A stretch of 56,355 nucleotides of DNA from an uncultured Collinsella sp. (GTDB lineage Bacteria; Actinomycetota; Coriobacteriia; Coriobacteriales; Coriobacteriaceae). Position numbers and translations under genes: made by a program. Where the stretch lies: NCBI GenBank assembly GCA_902470815.1, contig CABRHS010000013.1, forward strand, positions 1-56,355. The letters are read 5' to 3'. Below are positions 39,388 through 48,820 of the stretch, one piece after another. Below the pieces are notes generated by a model. The model had not been told where the DNA came from, ran no database searches, and saw nothing but the letters and a program-made list of their open reading frames with translations. Every line of letters begins with the position of its first letter. Positions within the stretch are counted from its first letter, which is position 1.

Positions 39388-41034
39388 ATGTGGGAGCAGG
39401 TCGACTATATCGTCACGTCAACGCGTGTATTTACCAGTTGTCCCGATGAGTGCGCGTCGCGTCCTCTGGCGTTCGCCGTGGCGGGTAATCGAATCGCGCT
39501 TACGGGTTCACTGGAGGACGTCATCGCCGCTTGCCCGGCCGGCACGCCCGTGCTCGACTATGGCGATGCGCTGGTCTGCCCCGGTTTCCATGACGCTCAC
39601 CTGCATTTCTTCCACACGGCGCTCGGCGCGTCGCCCTATCTGCTCATGCACATGGGTTCCAGCGAGACCGAGCTCGTGGAGCGCACGGTCGAGTTCGCGC
39701 GCGACCTGCCGGCCCATGCCTGGGTAGTCACCCAGGGATGGCGCGATTACCGTTGGGACCCTCCGGTGCCGCCCACCAAGCGTTCGCTTGACCAGGCGTT
39801 CCCCGATCGCCCGTGCGTCATGTATTCGGGCGACGGCCACACGCTGTGGATGAACACCTGCGCCCTCGATGCGCTGGGCGTCACCCGCGACTCGGTGCCC
39901 CCGCAGGGCGGCAGCTATGACAAGGACGAGGACGGCGAGCTCACGGGCATCATCCGCGAGGCGGCGGCCATGGAGCTGCTCCCGCGCTGCCTGGAGTGGC
40001 TCACCGAGGACGACATCGCCCGTGCGTACGAGGATCAGATGGGCCGTATGGCCGAGCAGGGCATCACCTCGATGTGCGACATGGCCCTCATGCCCCATCC
40101 GGGCTGCGACTTCATTCGCGACGACGTGTATGAGAAGCTCTCGCGCGAGGGCAAGCTCACGCTGCGCGTGCACATGTACCCCACGCTGCTCGACGACCAA
40201 TCGCGTCTTGAGGACCTGCAGGATCGGTATGCGGGGGAGGAGTTCCCGCTGCTCCGCGCGCCCGGCTTCAAGCAGTTCTTCGACGGGGTGAGCAGCCAGC
40301 ACACCGCATGGCTGACCGACCCGTATGCGAACCCGCGCTTCGACGGCGACTGCGGCCGTCCCACAGTGCCCGCCGATCGCATGCGCGAGCTGGTGCTCGC
40401 CGCCGCCGAGCGCGGTCACTCCGTGCGCATCCACGCCATCGGCGACCGCGCCATCCACGAGGCCCTCGACATCTTCGGGGAGGCCCAGGCCTGGTACGGC
40501 GCGCCCATACAGGGGCGCAACACGCTCGAGCACCTGGAGAACCTGTTGCCCCAGGACATCGACCGCCTTTCCGACCTGGGGATCTTGGCGAGCTCCCAGC
40601 CCGGGCACATCACGCTCGACCCGGGCGGTCCCGAGCGCGACCTGGGGCCGGAGCGCAGCCAGGTGATGTGGCCCTTTGCCACGTACGAGGAGCGCGGTGT
40701 GGAGCAAGCGTTCGGCACCGACTCGCCCATCACGGCCGTGACCAGCATGGATGTGCTTTATTGCGCGGTGACGCGCCAGGACCCGTTCACGCATGAGCCT
40801 GAAGGCGGTTGGCTGCCCGGCGAGCGGATCTCCGCTGCAGACGCCCTGCGCATCTACACCGCCGGCAGCGCCGCGGCAGCCGGTCGCGAGGATGAGCTCG
40901 GCCAGATCGCGCCGGGCATGCTCGCGGACTTTGTTGTGCTCGACCGCGACATCACCGCGTGCGACCCGCAAAAGATCCAGGGCGCGTGTGTCATGGCCAC
41001 GTATGTGGCCGGCGAGCGGGTGTACGAGCGGTAG
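39388..41034 (+). CDS. Amidohydrolase family 3 (YtcJ-like) metal-dependent hydrolase
   Basis: This 548-residue enzyme is of the amidohydrolase 3 type. The metal-binding HxH is in CPGFHDAHLHFFH, the later His/Asp ligands are suggested by IHAIGDRAIHEAL and AFGTDSPITA, and GQIAPGMLADFVVLDRDI is the standard C-terminal beta-sandwich closure. Substrate is unknown; relatives hydrolyse N-acyl or imide bonds. The ATG at 39388 has GGGAG six bases upstream, better than the ATG at 39382. It has no evident operon partners. Confidence 0.85.
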   Translation: MWEQVDYIVTSTRVFTSCPDECASRPLAFAVAGNRIALTGSLEDVIAACPAGTPVLDYGDALVCPGFHDAHLHFFHTALGASPYLLMHMGSSETELVERTVEFARDLPAHAWVVTQGWRDYRWDPPVPPTKRSLDQAFPDRPCVMYSGDGHTLWMNTCALDALGVTRDSVPPQGGSYDKDEDGELTGIIREAAAMELLPRCLEWLTEDDIARAYEDQMGRMAEQGITSMCDMALMPHPGCDFIRDDVYEKLSREGKLTLRVHMYPTLLDDQSRLEDLQDRYAGEEFPLLRAPGFKQFFDGVSSQHTAWLTDPYANPRFDGDCGRPTVPADRMRELVLAAAERGHSVRIHAIGDRAIHEALDIFGEAQAWYGAPIQGRNTLEHLENLLPQDIDRLSDLGILASSQPGHITLDPGGPERDLGPERSQVMWPFATYEERGVEQAFGTDSPITAVTSMDVLYCAVTRQDPFTHEPEGGWLPGERISAADALRIYTAGSAAAAGREDELGQIAPGMLADFVVLDRDITACDPQKIQGACVMATYVAGERVYER

Positions 41035-41177
41035 CAGCGGAGCGATCGACCGACGCAAGGGCCATATGGCTGGTGGCAAGATTAATCTGGAGGCGCTGAG
41101 AGCGTAGTCGTCGACAGGGGACTCCCCTTGGCGCTTCCTGTGACCAAATATGTGGAACATAGACCACTCTGCGGAAT

Positions 41178-41480
41178 ATGTTCATCAATACGATTGCTGC
41201 CATGAAGGCAGACAGCGCATACATATCCATTTACCGCGCCATAGGCGTCAATGCGGCTCGGCTTCGCAGGCAGACGGGCAGGTCCCAATCGTTTGTGGCC
41301 GATCGCGCCGGCGTTGATCGCTCTGCCTTGAATAAATTTGAAAGCGGAAAATACAATCCTTCGGTTGAGTGGCTCTGCAAATTGGCGGATGGTCTTGATG
41401 TGCCGGTGGTCGAGTTTTTCTCTGGATTGGATTCCGCCGCACCGAGCAGCCTTATCGAAAACGGACGGGGCTCCGAGTAG
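41178..41480 (+). CDS. XRE-family helix-turn-helix regulator
   Basis: This 100-residue protein is a single Cro/CI-type HTH domain (GVNAARLRRQTGRSQSFVADRAGVDRSALNKFESGKYNPS, positions about 23-62) with a short C-terminal extension. Its DNA is less GC-rich than the neighbouring genes, which suggests separate acquisition. An inverted repeat GAACATA/TATGTTC (41155-41161 and 41177-41183) covers its start and may be an autoregulatory site. A second in-frame ATG eight codons in is also possible. No partner gene or phage is nearby. Confidence 0.8.
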   Translation: MFINTIAAMKADSAYISIYRAIGVNAARLRRQTGRSQSFVADRAGVDRSALNKFESGKYNPSVEWLCKLADGLDVPVVEFFSGLDSAAPSSLIENGRGSE

Positions 41481-41537
41481 CGCATCTGAGCGCTCAGGAA
41501 ATCTAAGTGCCAAGTTATAAGATTTTTTGAAGTGACG

Positions 41538-41566
41538 TTGTATAAGTCCGCGCGGCTGGGTACTAT
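41538..41566 (+). promoter_or_regulatory. Candidate promoter of groES
   Basis: TTGTAT (41538-41543) and TACTAT (41561-41566) are separated by 17 bases. Neither the CIRCE repeat nor the HspR HAIR repeat is visible around it. Confidence 0.55.
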
Positions 41567-41588
41567 TCAACGCGTACACAAACCGCAT

Positions 41589-41613
41589 GGACTGCCGGCG
41601 TGCGCCGGAGTCC
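41589..41613 (+). other. Hairpin in the groES leader
   Basis: Arms GGACT-CCGGC and GCCGG-AGTCC (one bulged G) with a GTGC loop end five bases before the AAAAGGAGGA ribosome site. It could affect translation or message stability. Confidence 0.5.
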
Positions 41614-41633
41614 GGCAAAAGGAGGAGACAAGC

Positions 41634-41921
41634 ATGTCTTTGAAGCCGCTTGCAGATCGCGTCCTGATCAAGCCCGACGCCGTGGAGCAGAAGACCGCCT
41701 CTGGCCTCTATATCGCCAGCAGCGCCCAGGAGAAGCCGCAGCGCGGCACCGTCGTCGCCGTGGGCGCCGGCAAGATGAACGATCGCGGCGAGCGCATCGC
41801 GCTTGATGTCCACGAGGGCGACGTCGTGATCTACGGCAAGTTCGGTGGCAACGAGATCAAGGTCGACGGCGAGGAGTACCTGCTCATGCGCGCCGACGAC
41901 ATCTACGCCGTCGTCGAGTAA
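41634..41921 (+). CDS. groES: Co-chaperonin GroES
   Basis: This 95-residue protein caps the GroEL barrel during protein folding. It matches the family from LKPLADRVLIKPDAVEQKTASGLYI to EEYLLMRADDIYAVVE, including the mobile loop and GDVVIYGKFGGNEIKVDG. The ATG at 41634 has a near-perfect AAAAGGAGGA ribosome site. groEL follows after 158 bases containing a dispersed repeat. Confidence 0.97.
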   Translation: MSLKPLADRVLIKPDAVEQKTASGLYIASSAQEKPQRGTVVAVGAGKMNDRGERIALDVHEGDVVIYGKFGGNEIKVDGEEYLLMRADDIYAVVE

Positions 41922-42029
41922 CCGCCCAACGCGTTTTCGGTGCGACGGGGCGGGCGCGCACGCGCGTCTGGCCCCAAGCGCACATGCCCGCCGCGGCATC
42001 GCGACTCAGCCGCAGGCGGCCCATCAGAC

Positions 42030-42063
42030 GGATGTGCAATTTGCACCCGTCCCCAATGACACA
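42030..42063. repeat. Dispersed intergenic repeat, copy 2 (groES-groEL spacer)
   Basis: The core GTGCAATTTGCACCCG lies in 25 bases that match 29817-29841 at 22 positions. It continues into GTCCCCAATGACAC, which matches the 48.8 kb hairpin at 13 of 14 positions. Confidence 0.7.
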
Positions 42064-42079
42064 TTTGGAGGAACATCAA

Positions 42080-43717
42080 ATGGCTAAGAACATCACGTTC
42101 GACACCGACGCTCGCGCCAAGCTCGCCAAGGGCGTCAACACCCTCGCCGACGCCGTCACCGTCACCATGGGCCCCAAGGGCCGTTACGTGGCCCTGCAGC
42201 GCTCCTTTGGCGCTCCTATGATCACCAACGACGGCGTTTCCGTCGCCAAGGAGATCGAGCTCGAGGACAACATCGAGAACATGGGCGCCCAGCTGGTCAA
42301 GGAGGTCGCCACCAAGACCAACGACACCGTGGGTGACGGCACCACCACCGCCACGCTGCTGGCTCAGGCCATCGTGAACGACGGTCTCAAGAACGTCGCC
42401 GCCGGCGCCAACCCGCTGGCCATCCGCCGCGGTATCGACAAGGCCGTCAACGCCGCTGTGGCCGAGATGAAGAACCTCGCCAAGCCGGTCGAGACCAAGG
42501 AGCAGATCGCCTCCGTCGGCACCATCTCCGCCGGTGACGCCGAGGTCGGCAACAAGATCGCCGACGCCATGGACGTCGTGGGCAAGGACGGCGTCATCAC
42601 CGTCGAGGATTCCCAGACCTTCGATATCCAGATCGACACCGTCGAGGGCATGCAGTTCGACAAGGGCTATGTCTCCGCTTACTTCGTCACGGACAACGAC
42701 CGCATGGAGGCCGTGATGAAGGATCCCTACATCCTCATCACCGACCAGAAGATCTCCAACGTCCAGGATATCATGCCCGTGCTCGAGGCCGTCTCCCGCG
42801 CCGGCAAGGGCCTGCTCATCATCGCCGAGGACATTGACGGTGAGGCTCTGCCCACCCTGGTCCTGAACAAGATCCGCGGCGCCCTCAACGTCTGCGCCGT
42901 CAAGGCCCCCGGCTACGGCGATCGCCGCAAGCGCCTGCTCGAGGACATCGCCATCCTCACCGGCGGTCAGGCCGCGCTCGACGAGCTCGGCATCAAGGTC
43001 GCCGACATCACCGCAGACATGCTCGGCACCGCCAAGAGCGTGACCATCACCAAGGACAACACCACCATCGTCGATGGCGCCGGCACCAAGGAGGCCATCG
43101 CCGACCGCGTTGCCGCCATCAAGGGCGAGATGGAGCACACCGAGTCCGAGTTCGACCGCGAGAAGCTCCAGGAGCGCCTGGCCAAGCTCTCCGGCGGCGT
43201 TGCCGTCATCAAGGTCGGTGCCGCCACCGAGACCGAGCTCAAGGAGATCAAGCACCGCGTCGAGGACGCCCTGCAGGCCACTCGTGCGGCCGTCGAGGAG
43301 GGCATCGTCGCCGGCGGCGGCGTGGCCTTCATGGACGCCCTGCCCGCGCTCGACAACATCGAGATCTCCGATCCCGAGGAGCAGATCGGCATCGACATCA
43401 TCAAGAAGGCCCTGACCGCTCCGGTGGCCACCATCGCCAAGAACGCCGGCTTCGAGGGCGCTGTCATCGTTGACAAGGTCTCCGAGCTCCCCGCGGGCGA
43501 GGGCCTGAACTCCGCCAACGGCGAGTGGGGCAACATGATCGACATGGGCGTGCTCGACCCGGTCAAGGTCACCCGCACCACCCTGCAGAACGCTGCCTCC
43601 GTGGCCTCCCTCATCCTCATCACCGAGGCCACCGTCTCCGACGTGCCCAAGAACACCCAGCTCGAGGACGCCATCGCGGCCGCTACCGCGAACGCCCAGG
43701 GTGGCGGCATGTACTAA
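42080..43717 (+). CDS. groEL: Chaperonin GroEL
   Basis: This 545-residue Hsp60 forms the ATP-driven folding chamber. It has KGVNTLADAVTVTMGPKGRYVAL, NDGVSVAKEIELED, TNDTVGDGTTTATLLAQAI with the ATP-binding region, GYGDRRKRLLEDIAILTGG, VEDALQATRAAVEEGIVAGGG and a short GGGMY C-terminus. The ATG at 42080 follows TTTGGAGGAA; the longer upstream frame crosses the groES-groEL spacer. A very large terminator follows. Confidence 0.98.
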   Translation: MAKNITFDTDARAKLAKGVNTLADAVTVTMGPKGRYVALQRSFGAPMITNDGVSVAKEIELEDNIENMGAQLVKEVATKTNDTVGDGTTTATLLAQAIVNDGLKNVAAGANPLAIRRGIDKAVNAAVAEMKNLAKPVETKEQIASVGTISAGDAEVGNKIADAMDVVGKDGVITVEDSQTFDIQIDTVEGMQFDKGYVSAYFVTDNDRMEAVMKDPYILITDQKISNVQDIMPVLEAVSRAGKGLLIIAEDIDGEALPTLVLNKIRGALNVCAVKAPGYGDRRKRLLEDIAILTGGQAALDELGIKVADITADMLGTAKSVTITKDNTTIVDGAGTKEAIADRVAAIKGEMEHTESEFDREKLQERLAKLSGGVAVIKVGAATETELKEIKHRVEDALQATRAAVEEGIVAGGGVAFMDALPALDNIEISDPEEQIGIDIIKKALTAPVATIAKNAGFEGAVIVDKVSELPAGEGLNSANGEWGNMIDMGVLDPVKVTRTTLQNAASVASLILITEATVSDVPKNTQLEDAIAAATANAQGGGMY

Positions 43718-43742
43718 GCCGTAAGGTTTAGGCAGCTCACCG

Positions 43743-43803
43743 AAAATCCCCCGGCAGCCCGCGCTCGGAACCCGAGCGCAAGGGCCTGCCGGGGGATTTT
43801 TTG
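43743..43803 (+). terminator. Two-tier terminator after groEL
   Basis: Perfect 15-base arms (43743-43757 and 43786-43800) enclose a nested GCGCTCGG/CCGAGCGC hairpin and are followed by a run of Ts. Confidence 0.95.
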
Positions 43804-43946
43804 CGTTTGCGACCGGTGCGGCGTCAAGTGAGGTCTCGGCGCGGCCTGGTCACCCTAAAGCCCCTTAGGAGGAGTAGACTCGAGGGTGTCTGTACGGCGC
43901 GAGTCCTTGGGGTTCACGCCTTTTACTGGAAAGGAGCATCTGCATC

Positions 43947-45023
43947 ATGACGAAGATCGCGGTTTTGGGTGGCGGCAACGGAGCGCATGCCGCTGCGGCG
44001 GACCTCGCGCTGAGGGGCTTTGAGGTCAACATGTATGAGGATGAGCGATTCGCCTCCAACATGCAGCAGGTGTTCGAGACCAAGAAGATTGAGCTCTCGG
44101 GTGCCGCGGGTTCCGGAACGGCCGAGCTCGCCATGGTCACAAGCGACCTTGCAGCGGCGATCGAGGGTGCCAAGGTGATCTTGGTCGCGGTGCCCGCCTT
44201 CGCCCACGCCGCGTACGCCGAGAAACTCGCCGAGGTCGTCACGGCCGGCCAGATCGTCGTCGTGCTGCCGGGCACCTTCGGTTCGCTCATGTTCTGGAAA
44301 GAGTTCAAGGCGCGCGGCGTCGAGGATGTCTGCGTGGCCGAGAGCCACACCCTGCCGTATGCCACCCGTCTGCTCGGGCCGGGCGCGTCGCTCGTCATGA
44401 GCCGCTTCGACCCGCTCAAGGTCGGCGTCATGCCCGCCTCGCGTACCGATGAGGTCATCGCGGCGCTTGACGGCGTCTTCCCGGGCATCGAGGCCGTGGA
44501 GAGCGTCGTGGCGTGCGGCCTGTCCAGCCTGAACCCCATCATCCACGTGCCGGGCTGCATCCTGAACGCCGGCCGCATCGAGTACGCCGAGGGCGATTTC
44601 CACTTCTACACCGAGGGCTTCACCGATTGCGTCGCGCGCCTGACGGAGGCCATCGACGCGGAGCGCATCGCCCTGCTCGACGCCATGGGCTACGAGTCCG
44701 ACATCGCCGCACATGGCATCGGTGGGGCGGTGGAGACCGACTCCATCAAGGAGGCCATCGCCGGCGATCCCAACTTCGCCAAGATCACCGGTCCCGCGAA
44801 TCTGAAGAACCGTTACTACTCCGAGGACATCCCATTCGGCATCGCGACGTGGGCCAAGCTCGCCCGCCTCATCGGCGTGGCCACGCCCGTGATGGACTCC
44901 CTGGTGAGCCTGGGCGGCGTGCTGCTTGAAAGCGATTGCTGGGAGGGCGGCCGCTCCATGGCCGAGCTCGGCATCGACGGCATGGACCTCGAGGGCCTGC
45001 GCGCCTACTTGATCGAGGGGTAG
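43947..45023 (+). CDS. Opine/octopine dehydrogenase family protein
   Basis: This 358-residue NAD(P)-dependent enzyme has the Rossmann start MTKIAVLGGGNGAHAAAADLALRG and the octopine/nopaline dehydrogenase C-domain with the catalytic-His region SSLNPIIHVPGCILNAGRIE. Family members reductively join a keto acid and an amino acid, or relate to ketopantoate/glycerol-3-phosphate reductases. The substrate here is unknown. AAAGGAG lies ten bases before the ATG. It has its own terminator and appears monocistronic. Confidence 0.85.
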   Translation: MTKIAVLGGGNGAHAAAADLALRGFEVNMYEDERFASNMQQVFETKKIELSGAAGSGTAELAMVTSDLAAAIEGAKVILVAVPAFAHAAYAEKLAEVVTAGQIVVVLPGTFGSLMFWKEFKARGVEDVCVAESHTLPYATRLLGPGASLVMSRFDPLKVGVMPASRTDEVIAALDGVFPGIEAVESVVACGLSSLNPIIHVPGCILNAGRIEYAEGDFHFYTEGFTDCVARLTEAIDAERIALLDAMGYESDIAAHGIGGAVETDSIKEAIAGDPNFAKITGPANLKNRYYSEDIPFGIATWAKLARLIGVATPVMDSLVSLGGVLLESDCWEGGRSMAELGIDGMDLEGLRAYLIEG

Positions 45024-45049
45024 CGAGAGACCGCGCACTTTAACTGCGC

Positions 45050-45089
45050 CAAAACAGGGGCGTGTCATCTCCGGCGCACCCCTGTTTTG
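45050..45089 (+). terminator. Terminator after the opine dehydrogenase gene
   Basis: Perfect 11-base arms CAAAACAGGGG/CCCCTGTTTTG carry a built-in T tract at the 3' side. Confidence 0.88.
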
Positions 45090-45244
45090 CGTGCTGGATG
45101 CAGCTCGACATCCTCTGAGATTGCAAATGATAGTTCCAAAAAGATATGAGACAGATAATGTGATAGCGTAGTCAAACGTACAACGTCTCAACGGATGGCT
45201 GATGTAACGTCACAGGTAGATTAATCGGGGAAGGACGGCGCATC

Positions 45245-48200
45245 GTGGAATCGAAGCGTAAACACGCATGGGTACTGCTTGGCATGGTCATCGCCTTTGT
45301 TTTGTGCGCACAGGTGTTGGGCGCGCGGTCCGCATGGGCGGAGCCGCAGGCAGAATCCAATCTTTTGGAGAACGTAGAAATAACCGCGGGGGGGGGTACC
45401 TTTACCGTTGATCTGAATCTTGATGACAAGACTGCCTTGGTGTGGGACATCAAGAACCCTGAAGCGCCGACGAGCATTTCCATTCCTGCGTCATTTGAAC
45501 ATGAGGGCGCAACATACGTCACCACTGAGCTCCAGTTTTCTATGTGGGACAAGCGCAGAAACGTAACGGGGCTCATCCTTCCCAATACGCTGACATCAGT
45601 TGGGAGCTCGAGTTTTTACAAGTTTCCCGAACTTACCGAGATGACCATCCCCGGTTCAATCAAGGTGTTCGGCGGAAGTTTCCAGAACATGGACAAGCTC
45701 GTCACTCTCACATTCGAAGAGGGCGTCGAGGAGATCGCATCGAACTCCATGCTGAACGGCTGCGAGGTGCTCACACAGCTCAATTTGCCGGCGACTCTTA
45801 AGCGCATCACGGGGCCTTCGGCGTTTGGTGATGCGACCGCGCTCGAGAGCGTCGTTCTTCCCGAGGGCATTGAGATTACCGAGGGCAGTCTCTTTTCCGA
45901 CTGCACCTCGCTGAAGAGCTTCGAGCTACCCGCTTCCGTGACTGAGATTCCGTCCGGCATGTTCAGCGGCTGCACGAAGCTTGAGAAAGTGACGGCCAAG
46001 GCTCCCATCACCGCAATCGGATCCAGTGCGTTCAACAAATGTGGCTCTCTGGTTGAAATCCCCAGCCTGTCCGAGGTCACCAAGATCGACGAGTACGCTT
46101 TCAATGAGTGCGGCCTGCTTTCCGGCCCGGTCGACCTATCTAATGTGACTGAGATGGGTATGTACGCCTTTTACAAGTGCAACAGTATTTCGGGCGCGCT
46201 CGACCTTTCGAAGTTGGACGAGGTTCCTGGCTATGCTTTTTCGTATGCGTACGACATCACGTCCATCAAGCTGAGCGATAGTGTGACCTCCATTGGAAAA
46301 TGGGCCTTTTTGTATACGGACATCACCGAGCTCAACCTTCCCGAGACGTTGCAGTCCATTGGGGACTATGCATTTTGGAAGGCAGATAAGCTCAGCGAGA
46401 CGGTGCGTATACCCGACAGCGTAACCTCCCTGGGCAAAAACGCCTTTGAGGATACGGCCGTCGAGCGTTTTGAGGTCGGTAGCGGCCTAGAGCAGGTTGA
46501 CGCCTCCGCATTCGCGTCAACCGCCCTCAAGGAAGTCGTTTTTAACAACAGCCAGGACAGCGTCACGGTTACGGGTTCTCTGCCCAACGGTATCAAGCCC
46601 ACGTACACGCAGCCCTCGATTGACGATAGCGTGGGCGACAAAATATCGGATGCTGCGGATGCTCCCACGCTCCAGCGGGCGGTGACCGAGGCCGCAAAGA
46701 ATGGCAGCATCGTCAACATTGAGAAGCACATCAAGCTCACCAAGCCCGTCACGGTGCCCGCGGGCAAGACCGTGACCATCACCTCGAAGGGGCCTTTTCA
46801 GATTGTGGGCGCGAAGGCTACCGAATCCACTCTCAAGAACTTGTTTGTGGTGGAAAAGGGAGCCTCTCTGATCATCGATGGCGAGGTGACCCTTTTTGGC
46901 CGGTATAACACGGGCAGCGCGGTTCTCGTCAACGGTGCATTCGAGCTTGCAGCCAATGCCATGGTGACGGCATCCAAGCTGCAAGATGACCGCGCGAACG
47001 GCCTCTCGTCCGCGGGCATCGGTGTGATCGACGCCCGCGGCGAGGGCGCCTCAATCAAGATCTCGGGCGGCTCCATCGCGGGCAATGCGCTGGCGGGCGC
47101 CAACATGAGCTACAGCGGCATCGTGCGCGTTGCCGAGGGAGCCAGCCTGAAGATGACCGGTGGAACGATCGCAGGCAACAAGGCGGTGAATTCCAGCGCG
47201 CTCAGCTCGTCTTCCGGCATCTTGCTCTATGGCAACGCCTCCGCTTCCCTTGTCGGTGGTGCCATCAGCGGAAACACGGGCCATCGCGGTTCGGCAGTGA
47301 TGTTGTTCGGCAGCGACGACAACGCTCGCACTGAGCTTGAGCTTTCAGGCGAGGCCATGCTCTCGGGCAACACATGTACCTCTGTGGGGAAGGTGCAGGG
47401 CTCTGGTGCGGTACATGTCGAGGACAATGCCGAATTCACCATGACCGGCGGCAAGATCGCCAGCAACAAGGGCGTTCAGGGCGCCGGCGTGTGCGTGGTC
47501 GACGGCAATCTGCAGCGGGGTCTCGAAGAATACCGCACCGCCTTCGTGCTTGACGGTGGCTTCATCTGCGACAACGTGGGCAGCACCGGCGGAGGCATCT
47601 ATTCGTACACCAACGGGGTCAGCCTCAAATCGGGCTCCATCACCGGCAACACGGCGTATAACATGGGCGGCGGCGTGTACAGCGAGGGAAATTACGACTA
47701 CTACAGCACGCTGAATCTCTCCAACGCACTGATCGCCGAGAACACGGCCCGTCAGGGCGGCGGTATGTGGTTCTGCGCGACGGGCGAGACCACGGTTCAT
47801 GTGACTGAGGGCGCCGCCATCTTCGACAACGTCGCGCGCGATGCCGACGGTCAGAAGGCGGCGGGCGACGACTTCGTCTTCTCTGCGCGCAAAGAGGACA
47901 ACCGCCCCGCGACGCTCGCGAATCGTCTGCTGGGGGGCGGCTTGGTGCAGTGGTATCGAGACGGCGGCGTGTATCTGCCCAGTGCGGGCGTGTACCCAAC
48001 CACTTCGGACTCGATGCCGCGCTATGGCATCGAGGGGGCCGACCCCAATCCGGTGACGGTGAACGCGCGCCAGGAGTGCCTTGCACTCAAGGCCGTTCCT
48101 TTCTCCGACGAGGTCAAGGCCATGGCGAAGGCCGAGGCCAAGCTCGTCATCACCGGCAATACGGCCGACAAGGGAGGTGGTATCGGTTCTAACGGCGGCG

Positions 48201-48808
48201 TCACGGTCGGGCGTGAGGATGTGACGAGCGTTGCCGTTTCCAAGGTGTGGAAGGGTGATACCGCGGAGGGGCGCCCCACTTCTATCGAGGTTGAGCTGCT
48301 GCGCGACGGCAGGGTCATCGACCGCGCGGCTCTGACCGCCGAGGGTGGCTGGGCGCATGAGTTTGCCGATCTGCCCGTTGTCGGATCCGATGGCGAGGCG
48401 TTCGACTACGCGGTTTTCGAGGTCGAAGTGCCTGGGTATACGTCGAAGGTTTCCGGCAATGCCCAAGATGGTTATATCATCACAAACACCAAGGCGAAGG
48501 CTCCCGACCCAACGGACCCTGAGAAGCCCGGCGGCACCGAGGATCCCGAGAAGCCCGGCGATCAGGAAAAGCCGGGTACGCCCGGAGACCCCGTCGATCC
48601 GCAGGCGCCCGGAAGCCCTGGTGTCTCTGGTGGTGCCGATGTCCCCGACGTCCCTGGTGAGCACATCGATGCGCCCAACAGTGAGTCGACGGTTCAGGAG
48701 ACCCTGCCGCAAGCCGGCGACACCGCGATGCTCTTCGTGGCGGGCACTGCCGGCGCCGGAGTCGTGTCCGCGGCCATGGGTGCAATCGTCCGCAAGCGCC
48801 GCGCGTAA
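45245..48808 (+). CDS. LPXTG-type surface protein with BspA repeats, beta-helix and Cna_B domain
   Basis: This 1187-residue protein is probably anchored to the cell wall. It has a signal peptide (about 1-32), BspA-type leucine-rich repeats (about 60-430, units such as LILPNTLTSVGSSSFYKFPELTEMTIP split over several turns), a Gly/Ser-rich right-handed beta-helix (about 480-950, ISGGSIAGNALAG, MTGGTIAGNKAV and kin), a Cna_B domain (about 990-1075), a Pro/Glu/Gly wall-spanning stretch and the sorting signal LPQAGD at 1154, a hydrophobic span and KRRA. The start is GTG at 45245 with AAGGA. Codons are less GC-rich than in neighbours, suggesting transfer or relaxed selection. No sortase is adjacent. 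Role: adhesion to host or other bacteria (inference). Confidence 0.9.
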   Translation: MESKRKHAWVLLGMVIAFVLCAQVLGARSAWAEPQAESNLLENVEITAGGGTFTVDLNLDDKTALVWDIKNPEAPTSISIPASFEHEGATYVTTELQFSMWDKRRNVTGLILPNTLTSVGSSSFYKFPELTEMTIPGSIKVFGGSFQNMDKLVTLTFEEGVEEIASNSMLNGCEVLTQLNLPATLKRITGPSAFGDATALESVVLPEGIEITEGSLFSDCTSLKSFELPASVTEIPSGMFSGCTKLEKVTAKAPITAIGSSAFNKCGSLVEIPSLSEVTKIDEYAFNECGLLSGPVDLSNVTEMGMYAFYKCNSISGALDLSKLDEVPGYAFSYAYDITSIKLSDSVTSIGKWAFLYTDITELNLPETLQSIGDYAFWKADKLSETVRIPDSVTSLGKNAFEDTAVERFEVGSGLEQVDASAFASTALKEVVFNNSQDSVTVTGSLPNGIKPTYTQPSIDDSVGDKISDAADAPTLQRAVTEAAKNGSIVNIEKHIKLTKPVTVPAGKTVTITSKGPFQIVGAKATESTLKNLFVVEKGASLIIDGEVTLFGRYNTGSAVLVNGAFELAANAMVTASKLQDDRANGLSSAGIGVIDARGEGASIKISGGSIAGNALAGANMSYSGIVRVAEGASLKMTGGTIAGNKAVNSSALSSSSGILLYGNASASLVGGAISGNTGHRGSAVMLFGSDDNARTELELSGEAMLSGNTCTSVGKVQGSGAVHVEDNAEFTMTGGKIASNKGVQGAGVCVVDGNLQRGLEEYRTAFVLDGGFICDNVGSTGGGIYSYTNGVSLKSGSITGNTAYNMGGGVYSEGNYDYYSTLNLSNALIAENTARQGGGMWFCATGETTVHVTEGAAIFDNVARDADGQKAAGDDFVFSARKEDNRPATLANRLLGGGLVQWYRDGGVYLPSAGVYPTTSDSMPRYGIEGADPNPVTVNARQECLALKAVPFSDEVKAMAKAEAKLVITGNTADKGGGIGSNGGVTVGREDVTSVAVSKVWKGDTAEGRPTSIEVELLRDGRVIDRAALTAEGGWAHEFADLPVVGSDGEAFDYAVFEVEVPGYTSKVSGNAQDGYIITNTKAKAPDPTDPEKPGGTEDPEKPGDQEKPGTPGDPVDPQAPGSPGVSGGADVPDVPGEHIDAPNSESTVQETLPQAGDTAMLFVAGTAGAGVVSAAMGAIVRKRRA

Positions 48809-48820
48809 CACCTTTGCAGC

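Noticed and set aside
41481..41633. CIRCE or HAIR heat-shock operators before groES
   Set aside because: Neither the TTAGCACTC/GAGTGCTAA nor the CTTGAGT/ACTCAAG pattern is found.
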